Positions 35,540 through 44,172 of a DNA stretch of 64,000 nucleotides are shown here, piece by piece (position 1 is the stretch's first letter; each line of letters starts with the position of its first letter). Where the stretch lies: positions 1-64,000 of the forward strand of contig JBCCIS010000011.1 in assembly GCA_039028155.1 (NCBI GenBank), in the 5' to 3' direction. The DNA comes from Pseudomonadota bacterium. Lineage in GTDB: Bacteria > Pseudomonadota > Alphaproteobacteria > SP197. The notes below the pieces were generated by a model. It did no database searches. It was not told the DNA's origin and saw nothing but the letters and a program-made list of their open reading frames with translations. Both the position numbers and the translations under genes were made by a program.

Positions 35540-36292
35540 ATGCGTATCCTGATCAGCAACGACGACGGCATCAACGCGCCGGGCTTGGCGTGCTTGGAAA
35601 CCATTGCGGGCGAGTTGAGTGATGACGTCTGGGTGGTCGCGCCGGAGACCGAGCAAAGCGGCAAGGGCCACGCGGTATCGCTGCGCACGCCCGTGCGCCT
35701 GCGCCAGTTGAGTGAGCGGCGCTTCGCCGTCGACGGTACGCCCGGCGACTGCGTGATGATGGGTCTCAGGCACGTGCTCGACCAGCCGGCGGATCTGGTG
35801 CTGTCTGGCGTCAACCGGGGATCCAACGTCGCCGACGACGTGACCTATTCGGGGACCGTCGCGGCGGCCATGGAAGCAACCCTCCTGGGCGTGCCCGCCA
35901 TGGCCTTCAGCCAGGACTACCGCAATCGGTTGGTGCACTGGGATACCGCGCGCTCTCACGGCCCCGACGTCATTCGCCGGCTGCTCGATACCGGCTGGCC
36001 GGAAGGTGTCTTGATCAACGTGAATTTTCCCGCTGTCGAGCCGGGCGCTGTCGCGGGTGTCTCGATCTGCCGTCAGGGCCAGCACGACTTCTCCAAGCAA
36101 CGCCCGGTCAAACGTTCCGATCCCTTCGGTTATGATTACTTTTGGATGGCGGGCTGGGGACTGGATTTGGAAGCGACGAAGGCGGGCACGGACCTGCGCG
36201 CGCTGGCCGAAGGGCGGGTCGCGGTGACCCCGATCAGCCTCGACATGACCGACAACCAAACCATGGAGAGCCTGACGGCACGCTTTGCATGA
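35540..36292 (+). CDS. surE: 5'/3'-nucleotidase SurE
   Basis: A 250-residue survival protein E. Metal ligands are in ILISNDDGINAPG (Asp8, Asp9), SGKGHAVSLRTP (Ser) and LSGVNRGSNVADDV (Asn). It dephosphorylates nucleoside monophosphates, and is paired with pcm in stress survival. The stop overlaps the pcm ATG (ATGA). Confidence 0.96.
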   Translation: MRILISNDDGINAPGLACLETIAGELSDDVWVVAPETEQSGKGHAVSLRTPVRLRQLSERRFAVDGTPGDCVMMGLRHVLDQPADLVLSGVNRGSNVADDVTYSGTVAAAMEATLLGVPAMAFSQDYRNRLVHWDTARSHGPDVIRRLLDTGWPEGVLINVNFPAVEPGAVAGVSICRQGQHDFSKQRPVKRSDPFGYDYFWMAGWGLDLEATKAGTDLRALAEGRVAVTPISLDMTDNQTMESLTARFA

Positions 36293-36939
36293 TCGCGGAG
36301 ACGCGCAAGATCCGGCTTCTGATGGAGCTGCGCAGCCAAGGCATCACCGACGCCCGTGTCCTGAGCGCCATCGAACGCACGCCCCGCGATCTGTTCGTCG
36401 CCGACGGCATGCAGGATCAGGCCTACGAGAACACCGCCCTGCCCATCGGCCTGGGACAGACGATCAGCCAGCCGATTGTCGTCGCCATGATGACCCAGCG
36501 CCTGGACGTCGGCGATCGCATGCGGGTTCTGGAGGTCGGCACCGGATCGGGCTATCAGGCCGCGATCCTGTCGCACCTGTGCCGCCGGGTTTACACGATC
36601 GAGCGCCACCGCGATCTGCTGCGTCTGGCGGAGGAGAAGTTCAAGCAGCTCGGCCTCGACAACATCACGACCCGCTGGGGCGATGGCGCGAAGGGCTGGC
36701 CCGAACAGGCGCCCTTCGACCGGATCATTGTCACCGCGGCGGCCACCGCCTTGCCGCAGGACCTGGTCGATCAGCTCAAGGACGATGGCCTTATGATTGT
36801 ACCAATTGGGCAGGATACATGGGATCAGCGTCTTCTGGCGGTTCGACGCACAGGCGACACCATCGCCACGGAAGCCTTTATGGATGTACGTTTCGTGCCG
36901 TTGGTTGAAGGGCGTGGGGATGAACGACCGCGCGAGTGA
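36289..36939 (+). CDS. pcm: Protein-L-isoaspartate O-methyltransferase
   Basis: A 216-residue PIMT with the canonical features: RTPRDLFV, the active-site IGLGQTISQPIVVAMM, SAM motif I RVLEVGTGSGYQAA, and the late ALPQDLVDQLKDDGLMI block. It repairs isoaspartyl residues in aged proteins. The true start is ATG 36289 overlapping the surE TGA. The contrast with the PCMT-like protein at 7484 is informative: this copy keeps all motifs. Confidence 0.96.
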   Translation: MIAETRKIRLLMELRSQGITDARVLSAIERTPRDLFVADGMQDQAYENTALPIGLGQTISQPIVVAMMTQRLDVGDRMRVLEVGTGSGYQAAILSHLCRRVYTIERHRDLLRLAEEKFKQLGLDNITTRWGDGAKGWPEQAPFDRIIVTAAATALPQDLVDQLKDDGLMIVPIGQDTWDQRLLAVRRTGDTIATEAFMDVRFVPLVEGRGDERPRE

Positions 36940-38218
36940 CGGGAGCTCAGGGAAGATGATCTGGCGGGGATTGCTCCTTCTGCTGGCCTCGGTGGCGCTG
37001 GCGGCCTGTAATCAGGGTCCGCCGCCGGTGCCCTACACCACGTCCGCATTCGACACGTCCGTGCCCGCCACGCCCGGCGCGGCCGCCGAACCGGCGGTGC
37101 CCCTGCCACAGCAGAAACCGGGCACCACGATCACCGTGGTCCCGTCACCGCCAGTGCCCGCTTACAAACCCGGCAGCGAACCCAGCACGGTTGTCGTGAT
37201 CGCCGAGCCCGAACCGGCGCCGCCGGTCGAGGTGATCGCCGAGCCGGAGCCGCAGACTGTCTTCGTCGATGAGGAACTCGTGCTGGCGCCGCCGGCCGCG
37301 CCGGAAGGCCAGGACGTCAAGGTCCAGGCCGGCGACACGGTCTATGCGCTGTCGCGCCGTTACGGCATCGCGGTGCGCGATATCATCCAGGCCAATAACC
37401 TGGTGCCGCCCTATCACCTGCTGATCGGCCAAACCGTGCGCTTGCCGGCACAACGGACCCACGTGGTGCGCGGTGGCGAATCCATTTACGGCATCTCGCG
37501 TCTCTACGGCATCACGACCAGCGAGCTTGTACGCGCGAACGGGCTGAACCAGCCCTACCAGCTTTTTGTGGGCCAGCGGCTGGTATTGCCCGCCGGTGAC
37601 GGATCGGTGCCGGCACCGACGACGCCCGCCACGCCGGCGACGCCGACCACACCCAGTATCGAGCCGGCGGAAACCACGGTCGTGGTCGAGGCGCCGACAC
37701 CGGAACCGCCACCGTCTCCGGCGCCTTATACCGTGGCCGGCGTGCCGCTGCCGCAGGTGAAACCCACTGCGCCGGCCGTGACTTCGCCGGCCGTGACTGC
37801 GGCGCCGGTCAATGTTGCCGATATCCCCGCGCGAACAGGTGGCAAGTTCTCCTGGCCGGTCAGGGGGCCTGTCCTGTCGTCATTCGGACCGAAGGACAAC
37901 GGCTTGCACAACGACGGCATCAACATCAGCGCGCCGGCGGGAAGCCCGGTTTTCGCCGCCGAAGACGGCGTGGTCGCCTATGTGGGCGACGAACTGGACG
38001 GCTACGGCAATCTGGTCCTGTTGCGCCACGGAGACGGTTGGGTCACCGCCTATGCCCACAATGCCGACGTCCGCGTTGCGCGCGGCCAGCGGGTGATCCG
38101 TGGCCAGGTCATCGCCAGCGTCGGCACCACCGGCGGCGTCGGCGGGCCGCAGACCCATTTTGAGATAAGGAAAGGGTCGGAAGCCGTCGACCCGATGCTC
38201 TACCTGGAGCCGCTCTAG
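36920..38218 (+). CDS. LysM/LytM (M23) lipoprotein, NlpD/DipM-like
   Basis: A 432-residue envelope lipoprotein. After the lipobox (VALAAC) comes a Pro-rich spacer. Two LysM peptidoglycan-binding domains follow (VQAGDTVYALSRRYGIAV and HVVRGGESIYGISRLYGITT), then another Pro/Thr spacer and a C-terminal M23 domain. The M23 zinc/catalytic positions look degenerate: the first motif is LHNDGINISAP, where Asn replaces the metal Asp, and the last H-x-H is QTHFEIR. It therefore likely activates amidases, like NlpD, rather than cutting cell wall itself. Start could also be ATG 36956, which also gives a good signal peptide; 36920 has AAGGGCGTGGGG upstream. Confidence 0.88.
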   Translation: MNDRASDGSSGKMIWRGLLLLLASVALAACNQGPPPVPYTTSAFDTSVPATPGAAAEPAVPLPQQKPGTTITVVPSPPVPAYKPGSEPSTVVVIAEPEPAPPVEVIAEPEPQTVFVDEELVLAPPAAPEGQDVKVQAGDTVYALSRRYGIAVRDIIQANNLVPPYHLLIGQTVRLPAQRTHVVRGGESIYGISRLYGITTSELVRANGLNQPYQLFVGQRLVLPAGDGSVPAPTTPATPATPTTPSIEPAETTVVVEAPTPEPPPSPAPYTVAGVPLPQVKPTAPAVTSPAVTAAPVNVADIPARTGGKFSWPVRGPVLSSFGPKDNGLHNDGINISAPAGSPVFAAEDGVVAYVGDELDGYGNLVLLRHGDGWVTAYAHNADVRVARGQRVIRGQVIASVGTTGGVGGPQTHFEIRKGSEAVDPMLYLEPL

Positions 38219-39069
38219 GTCGCAGCGCCCAGCCGTCCCGAAAGGTCCTGGACGAATTGCCAGGCGACGCGGCCGGAACGGGCGCCGCGTGTTGTCGACC
38301 ATTCGAGAGCCTGGGCTTTCAACTCCTCGTCGCCAATGGAAAGGCCGAAGTGATCGACATAGCCCTTCACCATGGCGAGATAGGTGTCCTGATCGCAGCC
38401 ATGGAAGCCCAGCCACAGGCCGAAACGGTCCGATAGCGAAACCTTTTCCTCGATCACCTCGGCCGGATTGATCGCTGTTGAGCGTTCGTTCTCCATCATG
38501 TCGCGCGGCATCAGATGGCGCCGGTTCGACGTGGCGTAGAAGATCACGTTTTCAGGCCGACCCTCGATGCCACCCTCCAGCACCGCCTTCAGTGATTTGA
38601 AGGTCGTATCGTCGGTTTCGAATGACAGGTCGTCACAGAACAGGATGGCGCGCCGACCGGTCGCGCGTAGCAGATCGAGAAGGCGCGGCAGACCGGCGAT
38701 GTCTTCGCGGTGGATTTCGATGAGCGCGAGGGAACCTGGCTTGTCGGCATTGACTGCCGCGTGCACGGCCTTGATCAGGCTGGACTTGCCCATGCCGCGC
38801 GCACCCCACAACAGAGCGTTGTTGGCGCTGAGACCGTTGGCGAACCGGCTGGTGTTGCCGTGCAGGATGTCGCGCACCAGGTCGATGCCCTTAAGCAGAT
38901 CCAACGGCACGGCGTTGACTTTGGCGACCGGCTTCAGGTCGGCGTTCTCGGCGTCCCAGACGAAAGCATCGGCCTGATCGAGATCGATCGCGGCCGGCGG
39001 CTGTGGCGCCAAGCGATCGAGCGCGTCGGCGATGCGCGCCAAAAGCGCGATTTTATCGGTATCGCTCAA
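38215..39069 (-). CDS. DUF815-family ATP-binding protein
   Basis: A 284-residue P-loop protein of the DUF815 group. Walker A is LLWGARGMGKSSLI and the Walker B-like segment is AILFCDDLSF; sensor-like NVIFYATSNRRHL follows. Function is unknown. The start codon is TTG 39069, overlapping the upstream GST stop (TTGA). It converges on the LytM gene with a 4-nt overlap. It is usually found in the neighbourhood of pcm and yajC in alphaproteobacteria. Confidence 0.88.
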   Translation of the reverse strand: MSDTDKIALLARIADALDRLAPQPPAAIDLDQADAFVWDAENADLKPVAKVNAVPLDLLKGIDLVRDILHGNTSRFANGLSANNALLWGARGMGKSSLIKAVHAAVNADKPGSLALIEIHREDIAGLPRLLDLLRATGRRAILFCDDLSFETDDTTFKSLKAVLEGGIEGRPENVIFYATSNRRHLMPRDMMENERSTAINPAEVIEEKVSLSDRFGLWLGFHGCDQDTYLAMVKGYVDHFGLSIGDEELKAQALEWSTTRGARSGRVAWQFVQDLSGRLGAAT

Positions 39070-39776
39070 CGTCCGTTCCCGTCGTTTGCCGCCGTTGGCT
39101 GGGCGCGCTGATTGAACAGGATCTGGCGCTCCTCGTCGCTCGGCGGCGCGTTGCGGCGCTGATCCTTACCCAGATCGACACCGCGGCGGACAGCCGGGCG
39201 CTCCTTCACGGCCTGACGCCAGCGGGTAACGTTGGGAAACTCGTCAAGCGGTTGGCCCATTGCCTTGGCGATCAGAATCCAGGGGAAACTCGCCATGTCC
39301 GCGATCGAATAGTCGCCCAGGATGAACTCGCGGTCCTCCAGCCGGCGCTCCAAGACGCCGATGCAGCGGTGGTACTCGTCGGCATAGCGTTTCTGGCCAT
39401 AGTGCTGATCGTCAGGCGCGTAGTTGAAGAAGTGGCTATGCTGGCCGGCCATCGGCCCAAGATTGCCGACCTGCCAGAACAGCCATTCGCGCAGCTCCTT
39501 TTGGCCGCGCCGATCCGGCGGCACAAAACGCCCGGTCTTCTCCGCCAGATGCATCAGAATGGGACCAGACTCGAAGATCGGCAGGGGGGACTCGTCGTCG
39601 TCGTGATCGACAATGGCCGGCATGCGGTTGTTCGGACTGATCGCCAGGAACTCCGGCGCGAACTGATCACCCTTGCCGATGTCGATGGGGATCATGCGGT
39701 AAGGCAAGCCGCACTCCTCCAGCATGATCGAGACCTTCCAGCCGTTGGGTGTCGGCCAGTAGTAGAAGTCGATCAT
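39066..39776 (-). CDS. Glutathione S-transferase, YfcG/Nu-class-like
   Basis: A 236-residue GST with a thioredoxin-fold N-terminus (MIDFYYWPTPNGWKVSIMLEEC), a GSH-binding NNRMPAIVD and ESGPILMHL segment, and the helical C-terminal domain including LGDYSIADMASFPW. The TPNG motif is typical of the YfcG/Nu class, which shows disulfide-reductase activity. It overlaps the CoA-transferase stop by 4 nt (ATGA) and its own stop overlaps the DUF815 start. Confidence 0.9.
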   Translation of the reverse strand: MIDFYYWPTPNGWKVSIMLEECGLPYRMIPIDIGKGDQFAPEFLAISPNNRMPAIVDHDDDESPLPIFESGPILMHLAEKTGRFVPPDRRGQKELREWLFWQVGNLGPMAGQHSHFFNYAPDDQHYGQKRYADEYHRCIGVLERRLEDREFILGDYSIADMASFPWILIAKAMGQPLDEFPNVTRWRQAVKERPAVRRGVDLGKDQRRNAPPSDEERQILFNQRAQPTAANDGNGR

Positions 39777-40981
39777 GCGGCCACCGGGTCGGTCGGCTGA
39801 CCGAGCACGCCGTCGCGGCGCAGCGCCGCGATGTCGTCGTCGCTGAAGCCGACCTCGGCCAGGATTTCCTCGCCGTGCTGACCCAGATCGGGACCGCCGT
39901 GGCGGTGTTCCGTCGGCGTCCCGGAAAAACGGGCAGGGGGACGCGACTGTCGCAGGCGTCCGGCCATCGGATGCTCGATCTCGTCGACGATGCTCTGGGC
40001 GACGATCTGAGGATGGTCGACCACCTCGGTGCGGGTCAGGACCGGCGCGCAGGGAACGCCCTCGGCCTCCAATCGTTCGAGCCAGTGGGCTGATGTGTTG
40101 TCGATCAGGACCTCCTGGGTCAGGGCCAGGCGGTCGTTGATGTTGTCCTGGCGCAACGCCGGCGTCAGGAAGCGCGGGTCATCGAGCCACTCCGGACGGT
40201 CAAGCGCACGCGTCAATGCCAGCCACTCTTTGTTGGCCTGAACGGCGGCGCTGATATAGCCGTCCTTCGTTTCGTAGATCAGGTCGATGAAGCTCGCCGC
40301 TTCCTGTTGCGGAAACTCGCCGCCGACGAAGGTCTGGCTGCCCATGTCCGAGCCCCACAGGAACGACACGACACTGGCCAGCATCGAGACCTCGACATGC
40401 TGACCATGGCCGCTGCGTTCGCGTGCGAGCAGGGCCGCCGTGATCGCCTGGGACGCTGTCACGCCGGTCAGCTTGTCGGGCAGGATGGTGCGCACCAGGC
40501 GCGGGCGCTCCTCATCGGACCCGGCCTGCACCGTCGCCAACCCGGAAAGCGCCTGGACCAGGGGATCGTAGACCGGCTTATGCGCATAGGGACCGTCCGG
40601 CCCGAAGCCGCTGATCGAGACATAGACCAGATCGGGACGCACGGCGCGCAGCGCCGCCTCGCCGATCCCCATGCGGTCGACGACACCCGGCCTGAAGTTC
40701 TGGACAAAGACATCGGCGCTGGCGACCAGACGCATCAGCGCGTCGATGCCGCGCGGGTCTTTAAGGTTTAAGGCAACCGACCGCTTGTTCCGGTTGTTGT
40801 TGAGGAACGAGGCCGAGAAGCCGTTTCTTAGATTGGAGGACTCCCGCGTGTGATCGCCGCCGTTGGGGTTCTCTACCTTGATCACGTCCGCCCCCTGGTC
40901 GGCCAGCATCATGGTGGCGTAGGGGCCTGAGACCATCGCGGTGACATCGATGACACGAAATCCGTCCAAGGGACCGGGCAT
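39773..40981 (-). CDS. Class III CoA-transferase (CaiB/BaiF family)
   Basis: A 402-residue family III CoA-transferase. The first block is PLDGFRVIDVTAMVSGPYATMML; an Asp in the YDPLVQALSG segment (Asp139) matches the catalytic aspartate region of CaiB/Frc. Such enzymes move CoA between carboxylic acids; the acyl group here is unknown. It heads a three-gene minus-strand operon (CoA-transferase, GST, DUF815 ATPase), in which only the last is part of the conserved gene order. The interspace upstream is shared with the divergent regulator gene. Confidence 0.9.
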   Translation of the reverse strand: MPGPLDGFRVIDVTAMVSGPYATMMLADQGADVIKVENPNGGDHTRESSNLRNGFSASFLNNNRNKRSVALNLKDPRGIDALMRLVASADVFVQNFRPGVVDRMGIGEAALRAVRPDLVYVSISGFGPDGPYAHKPVYDPLVQALSGLATVQAGSDEERPRLVRTILPDKLTGVTASQAITAALLARERSGHGQHVEVSMLASVVSFLWGSDMGSQTFVGGEFPQQEAASFIDLIYETKDGYISAAVQANKEWLALTRALDRPEWLDDPRFLTPALRQDNINDRLALTQEVLIDNTSAHWLERLEAEGVPCAPVLTRTEVVDHPQIVAQSIVDEIEHPMAGRLRQSRPPARFSGTPTEHRHGGPDLGQHGEEILAEVGFSDDDIAALRRDGVLGQPTDPVAA

Positions 40982-41153
40982 AAAGTCCTCCTTCGGTACA
41001 CTTATGGCGATGCATCTATCAGCCCTCGCAGACTATCTCAACGGGTGTGCCGACACGGGCGCGTGACCATCGGTATCATTTAGCAGGCATTCTGGGCTTA
41101 TCCCCAGGGGGACTCCTGCGAATTGCCGTATCCAACGGGGTACGTCGTCAGAC

Positions 41154-41169
41154 TGGCACGATACCTGCT
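41154..41169 (+). promoter_or_regulatory. Sigma-54-type promoter
   Basis: TGGCACG (41154-41160), 4 nt, CTGCT (41165-41169) matches the sigma-54 consensus TGGCACG-N4-TTGCW at all but one position, with the exact GG-10-GC spacing. The start would lie near 41180, about 80 nt before the regulator's ATG at 41261. No upstream enhancer site was identified. Confidence 0.68.
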
Positions 41170-41260
41170 TCTAGCTATTCCGAATGTGCAGCCCGTACCA
41201 GCCGGGTAACGGCGGGTCGACGGGTGAGGGTTTCAGGCTTCAGGACCAGGGGTAGTTGAC

Positions 41261-41929
41261 ATGAGCTCCACCGAAACGAACGCAACCGTTGTAATCGTTG
41301 ATCCTAACCGCCTTTCGCGGGAAGGCATGATCCGCCTGTTTGACAATTCCAGCTTCGAGGTTATCGGCCAGATTGCCTCCCTGACCGAGTTCGTCGACGG
41401 CGACTATGGCCCCGAGGAACCCAGCATGTTGATCGTGAATGCCCCAAATCGGGACAACGAGACACATGCCAAAATGGAACAGTTGCGCAAGGACAAGCCG
41501 GAGATGAAGCTGGTCGTCCTGGTCGACGACCTCGATCGCAAGGTGCTCGGCGACTACTTTGGCGCCGGCGTTGACGGCTATCTTTTGAAGGACGTGTCGC
41601 CCCAGGCGCTGCTCGCCTCGCTGAAGCTGGTCCTGACCGGCGAGCGCGTGTTCTCCTCCGGTCTGATCCCCATGGTCATCGAGCAGGCTGGCGCGCGGGG
41701 CATGGGCGACCAGCTCGGCCGTTCGGTGGATGGCGTCGACCTCTCCGACCGCGAGACCGAGATCCTGCGTCATCTGGCCGCCGGCGAAGCCAATAAGGTC
41801 ATCGCCAATCAGCTCAACGTGGCTGAGGCGACCGTCAAGGTTCACATCAAGCACATTTTGAAGAAGACGGCCGTGCAGAACCGCACACAGGCCGCCATTT
41901 GGGCGATCAACAACAGGATCGCCGCCTAA
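41261..41929 (+). CDS. NarL/LuxR-family transcription regulator with degenerate receiver
   Basis: A 222-residue protein. Residues 8-125 align with a CheY-like receiver and residues 159-220 with a LuxR-type HTH (LSDRETEILRHLAAGEANKVIA...LNVAEATVKVHIKHIL). In the receiver, the second acidic residue is Pro15 (VIVDPNR), the phospho-acceptor Asp is Asn60 (SMLIVNAPN), the Ser/Thr of the switch is Asp89, and only Lys110 (YLLKD) is kept. So phosphorylation on aspartate looks impossible. It is preceded by a sigma-54-like promoter and closed by a strong terminator, and thus is a monocistronic unit. Target genes are unknown. Confidence 0.88.
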   Translation: MSSTETNATVVIVDPNRLSREGMIRLFDNSSFEVIGQIASLTEFVDGDYGPEEPSMLIVNAPNRDNETHAKMEQLRKDKPEMKLVVLVDDLDRKVLGDYFGAGVDGYLLKDVSPQALLASLKLVLTGERVFSSGLIPMVIEQAGARGMGDQLGRSVDGVDLSDRETEILRHLAAGEANKVIANQLNVAEATVKVHIKHILKKTAVQNRTQAAIWAINNRIAA

Positions 41930-41963
41930 CCAAGTCCTCCCTTAAGGGGGTCGAGCGCGTAAA

Positions 41964-42010
41964 TCGGCGTTGAGCGGAACGGCAGAACCGCTCAACGCCG
42001 ACCCTTTTTC
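41964..42010 (+). terminator. Rho-independent terminator of the NarL-like regulator gene
   Basis: A perfect 14-bp stem, TCGGCGTTGAGCGG (41964-41977) with CCGCTCAACGCCGA (41988-42001), 10-nt loop, followed by CCCTTTTTC. Strong. Confidence 0.88.
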
Positions 42011-42141
42011 TGGCCCGAAGTATCCCTGCTGAGCAGGGATGGTGAGGCCACCGCCTCCAGTCATGGGCGTCCCTATCAGTATCACCGAAGGTTGAAGCCG
42101 ATTGGGGCGGATCTGAGACGACTTTGTGGTCGTCGCGCCGC

Positions 42142-42169
42142 TTGCATTGGGGCCGCGTGTGGCTATAGT
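42142..42169 (+). promoter_or_regulatory. Sigma-70-type promoter upstream of yajC
   Basis: TTGCAT (42142-42147), 16-nt spacer, TATAGT (42164-42169). Predicted start near 42176, about 23 nt before ATG 42199. Confidence 0.58.
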
Positions 42170-42198
42170 CCGCCGTCCCTTTCCGACAGGAGAAACGC

Positions 42199-42573
42199 AT
42201 GCTGATTTCACCGGCATACGCACAGGCCGGCGGCGGCGGCGCCGGCGGATTTGATCCGATCTTCATCTTCATGATGGTGGCCATGTTCGCGGTCTTCTGG
42301 TTCTTCGTGATCCGGCCGCAGCAAAAGCGCGCCAAGGACCACCGCCAGATGCTGGGTGCCCTGAAGCGTGGCGACCAGATCGTGACCAATGGCGGTATCA
42401 TCGGCCGCATTGCCCGCATCGAAGGCGACGGCGTGCTGCTGGTCGAGATCGCGCCTAATGTGAAGGTCAAGTGCCGCCAGTCCATGATCGCCGATACCTA
42501 TCAGCGCACGGAAGCGCGGGACGACGATCGCGACGACGACAAGGACGAAAAAGAAGAAAAGAAGGACTCGTAA
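42199..42573 (+). CDS. yajC: Preprotein translocase subunit YajC
   Basis: A 124-residue protein with one membrane helix (PIFIFMMVAMFAVFWFFVI, residues about 20-38), then the signature RPQQKRAKDHRQML and LKRGDQIVTNGGIIGRI. The C-terminus is a charged, Asp/Lys-rich tail. YajC joins SecD and SecF in the holotranslocon. A GACAGGAGAAACGC site precedes the start. secD follows after 9 nt. Confidence 0.95.
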   Translation: MLISPAYAQAGGGGAGGFDPIFIFMMVAMFAVFWFFVIRPQQKRAKDHRQMLGALKRGDQIVTNGGIIGRIARIEGDGVLLVEIAPNVKVKCRQSMIADTYQRTEARDDDRDDDKDEKEEKKDS

Positions 42574-42582
42574 CAGGCCTCG

Positions 42583-44163
42583 ATGCTTCACTTCCCCGCC
42601 TGGAAGATTACCGTCGTCGCTGTCGTTTGCGCGCTCGGCATACTCTTTGCGCTGCCCAATCTGTTGCCCAAAGACAGTCTGGACGGACTGCCGGACTGGC
42701 TGCCCCATAAGCAGATCAGCCTGGGTCTCGACCTAAGGGGCGGTTCCTATGTTCTCCTGGAGGTCGAAAGCGAGACGATCCTGGAAGAGTGGCAGGAATC
42801 GATCGAGGGCGACTTCCGCGCGATACTGCGGGACGAACGCATTGGCGTGCGCTCACAAGGCTGGGGCAATCAGCAACTGGTCATGATGCTGCGCGAGGCA
42901 GCCGATCTGGAGGCGGCCCGTTTGGCGGTGCAGGGTTATGACGACGATCTCGTGGTCGATTTCGAGGACGACGGCACCATTGCGGTCGCGTTGACCGAGC
43001 AGGGCATCAACGAACGCATCAGCAACGCCACCGAACAGGCCATCGAGATTCTGACACGCCGCCTCAACGAGTTCGGCGTCAGCGAGCCGATCATCCAGCG
43101 CCAGGGGCTGGACCGGATCATCATCCAGCTGCCGGGCATCAGCGATTCCAGCATCATCGATCCGGACACGGTCGCCAAGCTGACCTTCCGCATGCTCGAC
43201 AACGAGACGCCGCTCAACCAGGCACTGGCGGGCGATATCCCGGCGGGCTCCGAGCTCTTGAAAGAACACCGTACCCCTGAGCAGATTGCGGCTGGGGTAC
43301 CGGATCAATACTACGTCGTGCGCAAGCGGGTCATGGTCAGCGGCGAGCACCTGACCGACGCGCAGCCATCGTTCGAGCAGGGCCGCCCGGTTGTTTCCTT
43401 CCGCTTCGATAGCGCCGGCGGCCGACGTTTCTGCGACACGACAACGGAGAACGTCGGCCTGCCGATGGCGATCGTGCTGGATGACGAAGTCATCAGCGCG
43501 CCGCGGATCAACGGCCCGATCTGCCAGGGGGCCGGCGTCATCACCGGTAACTTCTCGCCCGAAGAGACCAACGATCTCGCGGTCCTGCTGCGCGCGGGCG
43601 CCTTGCCGGCGCCACTGTTGATCCTGGAAGAGCGCACGGTCGGCCCCAACATGGGCGCCGATCAGGTGCGCGCCGGCGAGATGGCCGCTGTCATCGGTCT
43701 GGTCGCTGTCATCGTCTTCATGGTGTTGAGCTATGGCCTGTTCGGCATATTCGCCAACGTGGCGCTGGTCGCGAACATCATTCTGATCGGCGGGGCACTC
43801 TCTACCTTGCAGGCGACGCTGACACTGCCTGGCATTGCCGGCATCGTCTTGACTATCGGTATGGCGGTGGACGCCAACGTGCTTATCTTCGAGCGAATAC
43901 GCGAGGAGATCGCTAATGGGCGAACGCCCTTCAACGCGGTCGATGCGGGCTACAAGCGCGCGCTGACGACGATTATTGACGCCAATGTCACCACGTTTAT
44001 CGCCGCGGCTTTGCTCTACACCCTGGGCGACGGGCCCATCAAAGGATTCGGCGTGACGCTCGCGATCGGCATTCTGACATCGCTCTTCACGTCGATCATG
44101 GTGACCCGCCTGTTCGCCGTTCTGTGGCTGCGACGCCGCCGGCCGCAGGCGCTGCCGCTTTAG
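42583..44163 (+). CDS. secD: Protein translocase subunit SecD
   Basis: A 526-residue RND-type protein. Helix 1 is in KITVVAVVCALGILFALPNL; the large periplasmic P1 domain begins LGLDLRGGSYVLLEV. The C-terminal six-helix region includes GMAVDANVLIFERIREE, the conserved proton-path motif in helix 4. SecDF uses the proton-motive force to pull preproteins across the membrane. secF follows after 9 nt. Confidence 0.96.
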   Translation: MLHFPAWKITVVAVVCALGILFALPNLLPKDSLDGLPDWLPHKQISLGLDLRGGSYVLLEVESETILEEWQESIEGDFRAILRDERIGVRSQGWGNQQLVMMLREAADLEAARLAVQGYDDDLVVDFEDDGTIAVALTEQGINERISNATEQAIEILTRRLNEFGVSEPIIQRQGLDRIIIQLPGISDSSIIDPDTVAKLTFRMLDNETPLNQALAGDIPAGSELLKEHRTPEQIAAGVPDQYYVVRKRVMVSGEHLTDAQPSFEQGRPVVSFRFDSAGGRRFCDTTTENVGLPMAIVLDDEVISAPRINGPICQGAGVITGNFSPEETNDLAVLLRAGALPAPLLILEERTVGPNMGADQVRAGEMAAVIGLVAVIVFMVLSYGLFGIFANVALVANIILIGGALSTLQATLTLPGIAGIVLTIGMAVDANVLIFERIREEIANGRTPFNAVDAGYKRALTTIIDANVTTFIAAALLYTLGDGPIKGFGVTLAIGILTSLFTSIMVTRLFAVLWLRRRRPQALPL

Positions 44164-44172
44164 GACGATGCC

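Noticed and set aside
37700-37810. Repeat array in the LytM lipoprotein gene
   Set aside because: The repetitive look comes from Pro/Thr/Ala codons in the linker, including two PAVT units; not an independent repeat element.
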